Positions 33,819 to 44,823 of a DNA stretch of 64,000 nt are shown piece after piece. The notes beneath the pieces were generated by a model. It was given only the letters and a program-made list of their open reading frames with translations. It was not told the origin of the DNA and searched no databases. How positions within the stretch are numbered: position 1 is the stretch's first letter; the number at the start of each line of letters is the position of its first letter. A program made the position numbers and the translations under genes. The stretch is from Falciphora oryzae. Its lineage: Eukaryota; Ascomycota; Sordariomycetes; Magnaporthales; Magnaporthaceae. The stretch spans positions 248,001 to 312,000 of the forward strand of contig JNVV01000003.1 in NCBI GenBank assembly GCA_000733355.1, given 5' to 3'.

Positions 33819-36800
33819 ATGGCCGAGGTTTCCGAGGTTGTCGAGCCTGACGAGGATACATCAACACCAGATGCACAGGGTATGCGCGCTTTCCATCTAG
33901 CTCATTGATAATCGTTTCTTTTGGTCGTTGCACTTTCATTATGATTTCCTTCCTCCGAAGCCTTTACCGGCCTGGACCTCAACTCCATGGCAGCCTCGCT
34001 CGTCTTCCCACCTCCACCTCACTGACACCACAACCAGTCGTCACAGGACCGGGCCCAACAATGGGAAGCGAGGCCTCAGCTGCCAACGCGGTCATCCAGC
34101 CTCACCAGCTGGCCTCTAACTTCAACGGTCAAAGTTACATCCATGGAGTTCCGCTGAATCTCACCACGGGCATAGAGCTCAACGTCCTGAAGGCTGGGAG
34201 TAAAGTCCTTGGGGCCCGCGCAGATGGCAGCGTTCCAGATATCCAGCCGAGCCGTGAGGAGTTGGATCCCAAGCCCGACAGCAATGCTATGCAAGGCTTC
34301 ATCTGGGTCGGCATGACGCCGAGCGACCCAATGCTTGCCAACAATACCGCCGCTGTTGCTGCCAAAGCTGACGCCGTCAAGGGTGCCGCAGCCGACGGCA
34401 AAGCTAGCGCCGACGACGAGGCCCAGGAAAAGCCTGAGGCTACGTCCAGCAAGGGCGCTAAGAAAGGTAGACGTCCTATCGCCGGAACGACCGAGCAGGT
34501 GCCTCCCATCAAACATGACCCGAACGCCCTGAGGGTGGTGGCCAACAAGGCGGCCAAAAATTTGCAGTTCTACAAGCTCAAGTCTCGCGACACTGGAACC
34601 GGCCTTTGCTTCAAGGAGCCTGTGCTGAAGGAGCACGTCTTTTTCTTCCCTACGTTCCTCGGCCCCGACGTTCGGGGAATCAAGGCCCGGAAGGCTGCTG
34701 TAAACCTCGAGATCAGCAAGATCGCAAATGGCAGTGGCCCGGTGACGACCTCGAGCAACAAGCAGCCCAAGGCCGCCGCTCCAGCCGCCAAGGCTCCTAG
34801 ACCCCAGAAGGTGGACAAGCCGAGCGCTAAGCCGAGCGCTCCCAGGACCCCGAACCGTCCTCAGGTCGAGAAGCCAAACCATTCGGCTACCTTCCAAAAC
34901 AGCCATGCCCAGAAAGAGAACCAGGGCCCCAGAAAGATATCTGATAACAAGACATCAGGATACGAGAGCGTCAAGGCAGCCCAGCCCAGCCACGGTCTCT
35001 CAGCCGAGGAAGCGGCTGTACTTTCCCTGCAGTCTGGTGTCAACGGTGCCCAGCCTGCTTCCTTGGCTCCCTCCGCAGCTTTTGCCCAGCAGAGAATGGA
35101 GGAGCCTCGACGACCGCAGACTGGCGATGTCATGAAGCACCAGGAGGCTCCTCTTCCGCATCCTCTTCATCATCCGCCGGCCACCCCCAACGCTGACAGG
35201 ACCCCCGTCGCCCCGGCCTTCTCGCCGCTTACCGGGTGTGGCCAGGACGCCAGGAGACTTGCACCTGACTTTGCTGAGACGCCCTGCCGGCCTCATCAAT
35301 CCACCAACCCTTTCAGCCGGATGCCATCTTCCATCTCGGGAACTGCTGGAGACGTGCAGCCTGCCAACAATGCGTACGGACAGGATCTGCCGAACTACCA
35401 GGCGACCTCGGGAACTATCAACGACGTGCAGCCTACCAACAATGCGTACGGACAGAATGTGCCGAGATACCAGGGGCCATCTTCGACCTCGGGAGCTACC
35501 AGTGACATGCAGCCTAGCAACAGCGCGTACGGGCAGGATGGTCCTCATCATGGTGGCTCTGGCACGAGCCAGTATCACCCTGCCGGTGGTTTCTCGGGAT
35601 TCCATGCCCCTGGCCCTCAAAACCCCAACGGCGGCAATATCATGAGGTCTCTTGGCCCTGGTCTTCAAAACCCTGACAGCAACAATATCACGACATTCCC
35701 TGGTCCTGGTCCTCAAAACTCCGACAGCGGCGGGATCACGGGACTCGCTGGCAGTGATCTTCACAACCCCATCAGCGACAAGATCATGGGATTTCCTCCG
35801 GACTATGAGGCTGCCGATAGGCAGTTTGTTCCACGCCATCACGACATCAGGTCGAGGCTCCTGGCACGCGGAGACCCCGTCCAGCATCACCGGCCGCATC
35901 ACCCCCAGTTTCCGAGCCAGCAGCCCCACCACGGCGGCCCTGCCTTCCCGAGGAGGCAGACGGCCTTCACCGACCACCGGCGCAACCATCTCGGCTCGCA
36001 ACTCGGCTGGAGTGGGGTGAACAAGTCCGGCGCAAGGCCTCCGCATCGGCGTAGCGTGGTTCCAAGCGCAGGCCCGACCAGAAAGCTGATGGCTCTGGCA
36101 GTTGAGCTCGAAAAGGCCGGCAAGTTCTCCATCATCGATCAACTTGTCGTCATTGCTGAAGGCATTAAGCACGACGATGCCATCATCAACGGTCAGGGCT
36201 GCTTGGGCGCGGTCTTCAAGTGCCCTACGGGAGATCTTACCTTCCAGACTGTTGCCCCGATGTTTGATCAGTTCATGGTAGGCCCACTGTGCAAGTTTCC
36301 TTCGCTATTTCTGTTCATCATGACCTTTGGTCATACCCTCGCTCTCATTCCTTTCCGAATCGCGTGCGCACTGGGGGATGCTAACTTGGGCTGTGTCTTC
36401 CTAATGGGACAGAACATGTTTCCGGACCTTCGGCAGGGCAACGAGATCAGCCAGGCCGAGTTTGGGTTCATGCTGCACGGCATGCGCGAGGCAGAGGTGA
36501 TGATCGAGTACAAACACATCCGGCAGTTCATCTACGGCTTCGCCCACGAGCTTCGCGATCGTCTCCAGAACAACGCCAATTTCGCCCGCCACTACAATCA
36601 GGACTTGAAAATGATCAGGGAGGAGGCGATGAGCATAGTCATGACCGCGCGTGAGAACGCCGGGTCGCTCTTCCCGTCGCTTTATGCCGAGGAGGACCTC
36701 GACTCCGCCGGAGGAGAGGACATCGAGATGGCCGACGGAGGTGGTGCGAATGGCGTCGTTGTCGACATGAGCACCACTGCTTGCAGCACCGATGGCGAGG

Positions 36801-36820
36801 GAGAGGAGGCTGCCCAGTGA
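33819..36820 (+). CDS. 902-residue repeat-containing protein of unknown function
   Basis: Exons 33819-33879, 34038-36277 and 36413-36820 are joined by introns of 158 nt (GGTATG...CAACCAG) and 135 nt (GTAGGC, TGCTAAC branch, ACAG). Exon 1 begins MAEVSEVVEPDED. The N-terminal 250 residues seem folded in parts (NLQFYKLKSR, HVFFFPTFLGPDVRG). The middle is disordered and Pro/Asn/Gln-rich. It contains three degenerate units around DVQPANNAYGQ and four 16-residue units around GPGPQNPNGGNI. The C-terminal 200 residues look helical and conserved (RKLMALAVELEKAGKFSIID, FGFMLHGMREAEVMIEYKHI), and the protein ends in an acidic tail. No signal peptide or membrane segment belongs to the spliced product; the hydrophobic run near 36300 is intron. 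I do not recognise the family. The architecture would suit a nuclear or RNP-associated scaffold, but that is inference. Confidence 0.8.
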
Positions 36821-37639
36821 CGCGGCTGATGCCCGTGGAACTTCTCTGCTTTTTTGCGTTGCCTTTTCGCTTCTTTTTCTTCCAGACAGGCTCCCACTCT
36901 CCACCCTACTTCTTTTCATTCTGCTTTGTAGGTTAATTCTTTGTTTTCGTCTTCCCCTCACATCGTTTCGGGAGTATCTGGGAGAGAGGAAATCGAATAA
37001 CGGGTCAAGGACTAAGGAGATACGGGGTTGACATGGCTTCGAGGGGAGTTTCGCAACTGGAGGTGGCATTAATTGATGGAGTTTGCGTTCATGGGGTCTC
37101 TCTCAATTCCTGGGTAGTTGTGGGTAGACTTGGGGCATTTCAACAATCGACGGAAGGCGGCCAAACAGGCCTCCTTCAGAAATTGCCTCTTTCGTCCATC
37201 ATCACCGTGTAAGTGACCGACCCCGCCTGGCGGATCGACCCACATTCGTAATTCTGGGCGGTGAGAAATCGGCCGATTTACTGCCGGCAATAAGAGCTTT
37301 TGGCGGGGGAAATTTCCTGGCTCTGACATTCATGGGACTGTCGCATTTCTTGTCGCGAGGGCCTCGGTCGCAGCCGCGACGACCCAAATCCCGCCTGACA
37401 CACTCTCCAATCCGCATAATAGGTGGGACCACGCCAGTGATTGATTCACTACCTCGATCGCAATTTCCTAATATTTCCTCAGATAGCCATCCCCGCAACC
37501 TTTCCGCCAGGAAGCCCGCGCGCAGCCGTTGACTCACTCGCGGCTCCCTCTTCCCCTCCGGCGCTCCTTGGCCGGGCTGTCAGCGGCGGCTGCTTGACAC
37601 CGACCTCGACCCCTCGACGCCGTCGCCCCAACCCCAAAG
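36821..37639. other. intergenic region
   Basis: 3' flank of the 902-residue gene and promoter of the RPC6 gene. Nothing else recognised. Confidence 0.5.
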
Positions 37640-38964
37640 ATGGCGACCGCGCGGTCGACGCCGTCGACGGCGGCCGAGGACCCGGCCAGGATCCAGGAGC
37701 TGAAGGAGGAGCTCTACGACGCCTGCGTCAAGAACGGCTCCCCCGGGCGCCTCTACACCCAGAAGGACCTCTTCACGCTCGGCGTGATCCCCGAGGAGAA
37801 CGCCATGCTGCTCATGCGCGTCGTGCAGGGGCTGACGGACGACAAGCTGCTCGTGCCCGTCAACGACCAGCGGAAGGGCCTGTGCTGGAAGTACCGCACG
37901 CGCGAGGATGCCCAAAAGTAGGACCCGACTCCTTTCTCTGCCTCTGGGAAGCACGCCACCGGCGCGAAACATGCTGACAGGCTGTTTTTTTTTCCCCGGC
38001 ACATAGATACACCAGCCTCCCCTCGAGCGACGCCATGCTCGTCTACTCGCTCATCGACGAAGCGGGCGCCGACGGGATCTGGTCGCGCGCCATCCTGCGG
38101 CGCCTGGGCATGCACGACGCGACGCTCAAGCAGGCGCTCAAGCAGCTCGAGAGCAAGGGGTTCATCTCCGAGATGAAGAGCGTCGAGCACCCGAACAAGA
38201 AAATGTACATCAAGGCCAACCTGAGGCCGTCCGAGAAGGCCACCGGCGGGCCCTGGTACAACGACTCGACCCTCGACGAGGCCTTCATCGACGAGCTGGA
38301 GCGTGTCGTCTTTGATATCGTCAAGGCGCGGAGCACCTACAAGTCGCATGCTACCCCCGCGGCCCCCGGCGCCTCCCGCGCGCCCAAGAAGGCGATCAAG
38401 GGCTCGGCCGACCAGGCCAAAAAGGGTAAGAAGCGCTCGGCCGCAGAAGCGGGCGTGGATGGCGAGAAGCCAAAGGTCAACGGCCACGCCGGTGCCGAGG
38501 TGGCAGCGACGGCCGGGGCGAGGAAAAACGTTCTGCGCCCGCTCCCGGCCGGCTACAAGGGATACCCCACGACGAAGCAGATCGCCGTCCTGATCGGCGA
38601 GGCAGGGATCGCCAAGAACCAGACGCTCGAGGAGGACGACATCCAGCAGCTCGTTGACGTCCTCGTCTTTGACGGCCTCATTGAGCCGGTGCATCACGGG
38701 TACGAGCCGCGCAAGCCTGGCTACCGCGCTGCCGCCATCCCGCGGCTGGACGACGCCGCCACTAGCGACAGCAACCAGCTAGACGTCGTCCGAATGGGCC
38801 CCCCTGCCCGCGAGAATGGACTGACCGAGGCTCCCTGCGGCAAGTGCCCGGTATTTGAGTTGTGTGAAGAGGGAGGGCCCGTCAGCCCGCGGACTTGTAT
38901 ATACTACAACAGGTGGCTCGGCCTCGAAACAGAAGCAAAAAAGCCCGAAGCGGTTGAACTATGA
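37640..38964 (+). CDS. rpc34: RNA polymerase III subunit RPC6 (RPC34 family)
   Basis: Exon 1 (37640-37917) and exon 2 (38007-38964) are joined within a Lys codon across an 89-nt intron (GTAGGA...CATAG) and encode 411 residues. Tandem winged-helix domains occupy the N-terminal 170 residues. They include LYTQKDLFTLGVIPEENAML and a second unit with GIWSRAILRRLGMHDATLKQ. A Lys/Ala-rich linker follows, then a third winged-helix-like region. The C-terminus has the motif CGKCPVFELC followed by a fourth Cys in RTCIYY, the cysteines that bind an iron-sulfur cluster in RPC6 proteins. In the family this subunit, with RPC3 and RPC7, forms the trimer that contacts TFIIIB and opens tRNA and 5S promoters. 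Length and order of parts are normal. Confidence 0.95.
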
Positions 38965-39348
38965 TGGCAATCCGCTCCAAGATACGCCAGCTGATGCCTT
39001 TCGCTGTCCCTGTAATGCTTTAAAACTGATACCTTGGGAGTTCAGTGGGCAAACCAGAACGACTTGGAGATTGTTTGTGGTGGCGAAATGTAATGATACC
39101 CCCCTACGGCACGCCACCCTCAGATTCGGAATTAGGATGAGAACGGCGAAGCAGCTGGCACAGAGTGGTGAATTCACTTGACTAGTTTAATTTGAGTCTA
39201 GGTTTCCCACCAAGGATATTGGTTGTCCTGTGTTTTAAACGATCTGTCCGCTTTTGCTCCCTTTTCGCCTTGGCATCAATGGCTGGCTCCCGGTCATGCA
39301 GGAGCCTTACCCATCATGCCTCTGCGATTCCCGTCATGAACGAATAAT
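38965..39348. other. convergent intergenic region
   Basis: Between the 3' ends of the RPC6 and cyclophilin genes. No gene seen. Confidence 0.5.
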
Positions 39349-40577
39349 TTACAGAACACCAGCATCGACGATGGTGGGCCTGTAGTTGCTCTTCTTGGGG
39401 CCGGGGTGGTCAGGGTTGAAAGAGTTGGACTTGATGGCACCGCTCTGGCTGCCCTGGCCCTCGACCGCCTTGACGACGTTCTCGTAGCCCTCAACGACCT
39501 CGCCGAAGACGACGTGCTTGCCGTCGAGCCACGAGGTGATGGCGGTGGTGATGAAGAACTGCGAGCCGTTGCTGATGAGGGATAAGGGAACAAGAGTTAG
39601 CGTTTTGTCATAGTTCAATGAAAGATCAGAGCCGGGCTCTGAGCGCGCAGAGGTGCTAGAACAGCGTACGTGTTGGGGCCAGCGTTGGCCATCGACAGAA
39701 GGCCGACCTTGCTGTGCTTGACCTGGAAGTTCTCGTCGGCGAACTTCTCGCCGTAGATGGACTTGCCACCAGTGCCCTGTAGTTGATACTGTCAGTCAGA
39801 GCCCAGCCGAGATTATAGCTGCGCAAATTCCGCAGGCACACAACAGGTGTTGACATACGTTGCCGCGGGTGAAGTCGCCGCCCTGGAGCATAAAGTTGGG
39901 GATCACGCGGTGGAACGAGGAGCCCTTGTAGCCAATGATGCTGCCATCGCGGTCCTTGAATCCTGCGCAGAGCTGCTTGAAGTTGTCGGCGGTCTTGGGG
40001 ACAACGTCGTCGTACAGCTCGAAAACGACCCTGCCGGACTGCGGGGCTATAGTTGGGAAGCTAGGGCGTTAGTTTCACGTCGAAGGTTGGCTGAGAGAGA
40101 TGGCGTATGCTGAAGAGGTCGAGATCGGCCAGGTAGCTAGGCAGCCTCGAGGAACTAGTGCCAGCATCGACTGGTACAAGCAAGCAATGTCATAGACCAA
40201 AATCGAGATGTGAACAGGGAAGATGAACAACTTACGGCCAGTCTCGGGGGTGTTCGAGTCCGCCCACTGGATATCGAAGTAGCTACAGAGCACGCATTGG
40301 GTTAGCGCCGCGGTTCCTCTGAAAGGAATCCATCCCCAAGGAGCCTCTCTGGATATCGAGGAGGAGGGAAGACTTACACCTTGGTGCGCGACATGTTGGA
40401 TGCGTTGGCCGAGCTGGCTGAGTAGAATCGGACTTTGAAGGCGCGGTTGATGGGAGACGAAGGGTTGTTGTTGCACTTGAAGCTGGGAAGAAGATGAGAT
40501 TGGAAAGAAGAGCGCGGAAGTGAAGAAGCGAAGAGGTTATGGCGGGGAACGAGGGGTCGAAGAAGAGTAGGCCTCAT
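39349..40577 (-). CDS. csr-1: cyclophilin A-type peptidyl-prolyl isomerase with mitochondrial leader
   Basis: Five exons (40577-40378, 40282-40236, 40046-39859, 39776-39670, 39571-39349), all phases consistent, encode 254 residues. Residues 1-61 are rich in Arg, Ser and Leu and lack acidic residues, as in a mitochondrial presequence. The second Met, at residue 62 (codon at 40394, MSRTKVYFDIQW), starts a complete cytosolic cyclophilin. Active-site segments are intact: [40 protein letters not shown] and the Trp of [13 protein letters not shown] that contacts cyclosporin. Neurospora crassa is known to make mitochondrial and cytosolic cyclophilin from one such gene, identified by cyclosporin resistance, hence the symbol. 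The enzyme catalyses prolyl isomerisation in protein folding. Alternative transcription or translation starts are the likely source of two forms. Confidence 0.95.
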
Positions 40578-42313
40578 TTTGACTGATTCAGCAGCTGCGC
40601 GGGGAGGGAGGCATTAGCAATCGACCAATCCCGACCCAGGGCCAAGGGTGTGCAGATGACGACTGAGGGGTTCACGTGATGAGGGGTAAAGCCGCCGCAG
40701 CTCCAGCTTGGTGGACGGAAGCCGCTAAGCCGGTTGGGGCATGGGGCAAGCCCGTGGCAAATCCCTGCATGCCATGTTTCCGTAGCCTCAAGGCACTTGC
40801 GAGGCATCCGGTTGCAAGGCGTCCAAGGGGCAGCCAGTTGACCTGGTCTGGTATTTTGCCATTGTGCACCCCGCCATGGGGAGTTCCATCCCACAAAGAG
40901 GCTATAATCAGCAATTGGGCGAGTTGTGCCCTCCGCCACCCATCTTAGACAGCTCTGCTCCCTGTCCGGCTTGGGCCTCGGATTGTCCTGCGAGGGCGGG
41001 GAGAGGGGTTCGTTGACCGGGCGCTCCGGTCTCCTCCTTGCCACGCTTCTTGGACCGAACTGCACACCCGCATGTCCAATCAAGCCTGCGCGGAACTGCA
41101 GCATGACGGGGCGCCCTGGGACGGATCAATTGCGTTCTTGGAAGCGGCACGGCTCCCTCGGGCCTGGGCCCACTCGGGAAGAGCAACGCCTCAAGCCAGA
41201 ACCAACGGGAAAGACCACAACGGCGAGGGTTTTGCCCAATTTGCCGTCACCATTGAGACCAACCAAAAATGTCTGCTTTCGTTCAAAGCGAGCATTTCCA
41301 GGCGGCTTTGGGGCATGTATGCGTGGGCGGGTATGATGTTGGGGTTGATGTGGGTTTTGGAGGAAGCAGGGAGAGCTCGGAAGCTCCCCTGCCTGATCAG
41401 AGAAAAATAGATGGAGCTATAAATAACGTCTACTTACTGATCAGGCTTCAAGATCGATGTAGAAGGCACTCAATTGAGAGACGGAGGTGTTGTACAGATG
41501 GCGCAAATAAAATACAGGCCAGATCGCTTGGGGATAGCCAGGAAACCAGGTGTGGAAAAAAATCGAGTTCAGTCCAGGTTGACGTTATTAGTCGTGCTCG
41601 GCAATCGACTTCCCCTGGCGGTCAGAGCTCTGGACAGGGGAGCTGGCTGGGCGGGTCCAGCGCGGCTCCGTGGATTTAGGCCTCAGGCAACGATCTAGAC
41701 TTAGGCGTTGAGCCCTTGCCTCCCTCTCAAATCCATGAGAAGAGCTCCGACTTGAGGATGGAATCTTGTAGGTATATCTTCTCATGCACTTTTTGATGGT
41801 TCTCCGCGCAGTTTATATAAAAAGTCACCCGATACTTGTGAATGCTTGTCCCGTGTAAGTTTGGGCGACAAGCGGACAAGAGACAATCAACGCCAAAAAA
41901 GAAGAAGAAAAAGACCATTGAATTACCGAGAGTACCAAAACTGCAAAATAACTTAAAAGTTTCTATCTCAATCGCCAATTCTCTTCTTCTTCATCAGGAC
42001 CCGGAGGCTTGGGGCGATTGCCTTTCCTGTTTGGCGTGGACAGCCGGGCAGAAATGGATAGCCAGAGTCACATGATCCCGTCTGACTTTACGTCAGCACA
42101 AAGCCGCGAGCATTGGGCTTCAGTAATCTTGGCACCGCCCGTGCCTCAGCCAGAGTGGATGCACCGCGACCGACCGACGACCTCCTTTCTGGCTTCTTTT
42201 GTCGTGTCGCGCCTGTTGCAGCCAGATAGCGTCCTCTTCACCACATCAACTCACGAGCTGAACAGCCCATCTATTCATTTGACCACAGACCTTCGACCCA
42301 GGCGCCCGCCATC
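40578..42313. other. divergent intergenic region
   Basis: About 1.7 kb lies between the starts of the cyclophilin gene (minus) and the ENTH gene (plus) and presumably holds both promoters. Open frames up to 176 codons show no motif. Confidence 0.45.
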
Positions 42314-44207
42314 ATGGATTGGAACAACCTCAAAGACACGGTGTCGAACCTGACATTGTACGATGTCAAGGCTAGCGTGCGCAAGGTGCAGAATGGTGAG
42401 CGAGATCCTCCCCTCGGCCGCCTGCGCAGCCGTCGCTGAGGCTTAACATGGAAGCCGGCCTTACTGACTGCTCGACTCAGCTGTCATGAACTATACCGAG
42501 ATGGAGTCCAAGGTAAACTTCCTCCGCAAGCAACGGCATGGCGCTTGCGTGCGACCTCGGCATGCCGCCGTCGCCGAGCTGACCGTCGGGCTTCCATTCG
42601 CAGGTTAGAGAAGCAACCAACAACGAGCCGTGGGGCGCTTCTTCCACCTTGATGCAGGAGATCGCCAACGGAACCTTCAACTAGTATGTCCGCCCCCGCC
42701 GAGCCGACCTTGCCTGGGGACCCGAATCCCGAAATTCTATGTTCCAGCCAGCGCTAACATGGTCGCTTCCGCCCCGCCTGGCAGCCAAACGCTCAACGAG
42801 ATCATGCCCATGATATACCGCCGATTCACCGAGAAGACGGCCGAGGAGTGGCGCCAGATCTACAAAGCGCTCCAGCTTCTCGAGTTTCTGATCAAGCACG
42901 GCTCGGAACGTGTTATCGACGACGCCCGCTCCCACCTGACCCTACTCAAGATGCTGCGCCAGTTCCACTATATCGATCCCAACGGCAAGGATCAGGGAAT
43001 CAACGTACGAAACCGTGCCAAGGAGCTGGCTGAGCTTCTCGGGGACGTCGATCGCATACGCGCCGAGCGCAAGAAGGCCCGCACTAACAAGGCCAAGTAC
43101 ACTGGTGTTGAGGGCGGCGGCGGCGGCGGCTTCTCCAGCAGCAGCCGGTACGGAGGGTTCGGGAGTGAGTCCGGCGGCTATGGCGGTGGAGGCGGCGGCA
43201 GCAGCGCGAACTACGGCGGATACTCGGGTGGCGTATACGGCGACGGAGGTGGCTTCGGGGGACAGACCGACGAGTGGCGTGGTAGCGGCAGTGGCGGCGG
43301 CGGTAGCAGCCGCGCCGACAAGTTTGAGGAGTACGACGAGTTCGACGAGGGAGAGAAGAAGCCTGCGGCCCCTCATAGCTCGTCAAGGGCCGGCGTGAAG
43401 CGTACTACTGGCGGATCCTCAGCTTCATCCTCCAAGGCAGCCGAGCCACCCAAGAAGAAGGAGCCCGAGGTCGACCTGTTCTCATTCGACGAGCCCGCAT
43501 CATCATCTTCGGCTGCCGCCGCCCCGCTCGCCGCGAACAACGACGACGACGAATTCGATGATTTCCAGTCCGCTGCCCCGGCGCAACCCCTGGCCCCGCC
43601 CATGGTGACTTCTACCGCCTCGAACGCGCAATTTGCCGCGCCTAAACCCGTTTCCGCCCCCCAACAGGCCAACCTCGGCACCATGGTCGGCCTTTCGTCC
43701 ATCTCTCCCACTCCAGCCTCCTCCGCAGTGGCCTCCCCGCCAGCGGCCAACTACTCTTCCCTCAGCACCCCCATGACCAGCCCGCCGCAGCCAACAGGCT
43801 ATCAGGCTGCGCAGCCCAATTACTTTACATCTGTGCAGGCAGGCGGGTCTCAGCCCCCGTCGCTGCATGGCCGGCAAGGTTCGGCGGCTGGGAGCAGCTT
43901 CGGTGCCATGACACCCATGTCAGCGGCCAGCACCGGCGCCCCTGCAGCGAAGCCTGCGGTGAAGGCAGCCGGTGGTGATGCGTTTGGTTCCTTGTGGTCA
44001 CAGGCTAGTGTAGGCGTCAAAAAGGCAAGCGCCCCCAGCGCAGGCCCAGCCATGGGCCAGTTGGCAAAGGAGAAGAGTGCGGCCGGCATCTGGGGCACCA
44101 GCACTGCTTCTCCGGCTGCCCCTGCGGCAGGGGCAAGCCGCCCGGCACCACCCGTCGGTGCCGCCAGCGGCAGCGCGAACAATGATCTTGCAGACCTGCT
44201 TGGTTAA
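42314..44207 (+). CDS. ENTH-domain clathrin adaptor, Ent3/epsinR-like
   Basis: Exons 42314-42395, 42481-42512, 42604-42683 and 42785-44207 are joined in phase and encode 538 residues. The first 150 residues form an ENTH domain, starting MDWNNLKDTVSNLTLYDVKA and including NEPWGASSTLMQEIA, YRRFTEKTAEEWRQIYKALQ and LLEFLIKHGSERVIDD. In this family it binds phosphoinositides and SNAREs on endosome/trans-Golgi membranes. The rest is disordered. It has a Gly/Ser/Tyr-rich stretch, an acidic-phenylalanine motif DEFDDFQ near residue 320 of the sort that binds gamma-ear domains of AP-1/GGA, a Pro/Ala/Gln-rich region and a final NDLADLLG. The four-exon start is typical of fungal ENTH genes and would be missed if only the long last exon were called. 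Confidence 0.92.
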
Positions 44208-44823
44208 TTCTGGCATGCACATGGTTGGGTCGGTAGGCATGGCGGGGGAGGTTGTATCTGAGCCTTGTTTTCTCCGGTTAGACGGGCGGCTGTCAAGAGG
44301 CCTCTCTTCATCCATGACGGCGCCAGGAGAGCACGCGGGCTTGGTCATATCCCCGTGTCCTAGGCATAGGACTTTGTTTTGTTATCTCTTGTTAGAATTC
44401 TCAGCTTTTCGTCTTTAGGCCTTGTTCAGAGAAAAGTATTTTGTTCCTCTTCATGCACGGGCTGCAGTCCACAGGGGCTATCAAGCACGAGCAAGCAGAT
44501 TCCATTGTCGCACGACCCATACCAGGCTGATCATAAGCCTAGCATGGAGCAGCCAGAGCATGGGGGACCAGGCATGGTTGTGTTGGCCTAGTCAATAGCC
44601 GTCTAATAGCCATCAGAGGCTGTCCTGAGGCCACTAAAAACACGTATGAAGCCCCTCTGTGAGGATGTTTTTCTTTTACCCGGTCATCTATTATTGCATT
44701 GTCTTTAGGTACATGCTGCAATCCGGAACAATGATCAAAGAAAAGGAGCCTCGACGCCCCAACTCTAACAGGACCCTTCGCTGTGAGGCCATTTTGGCAC
44801 AGGCTTCTCGTCGGCGCACACTC
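44208..44823. other. convergent intergenic region
   Basis: 3' flanks of the ENTH gene and of the secreted-protein gene. No gene seen. Confidence 0.5.

Noticed and set aside
35000..36172. 390-codon minus-strand frame in the 902-residue gene
   Set aside because: Arg/Val-rich shadow of the repeat region, and it overlaps well-spliced coding sequence on the other strand.
37753..38697. 314-codon minus-strand frame
   Set aside because: Shadow of RPC6; crosses its intron.
42630..44207. Long frame read as a gene starting at 42630
   Set aside because: It is the last ENTH exon plus intron sequence. The real start is four exons upstream at 42314.
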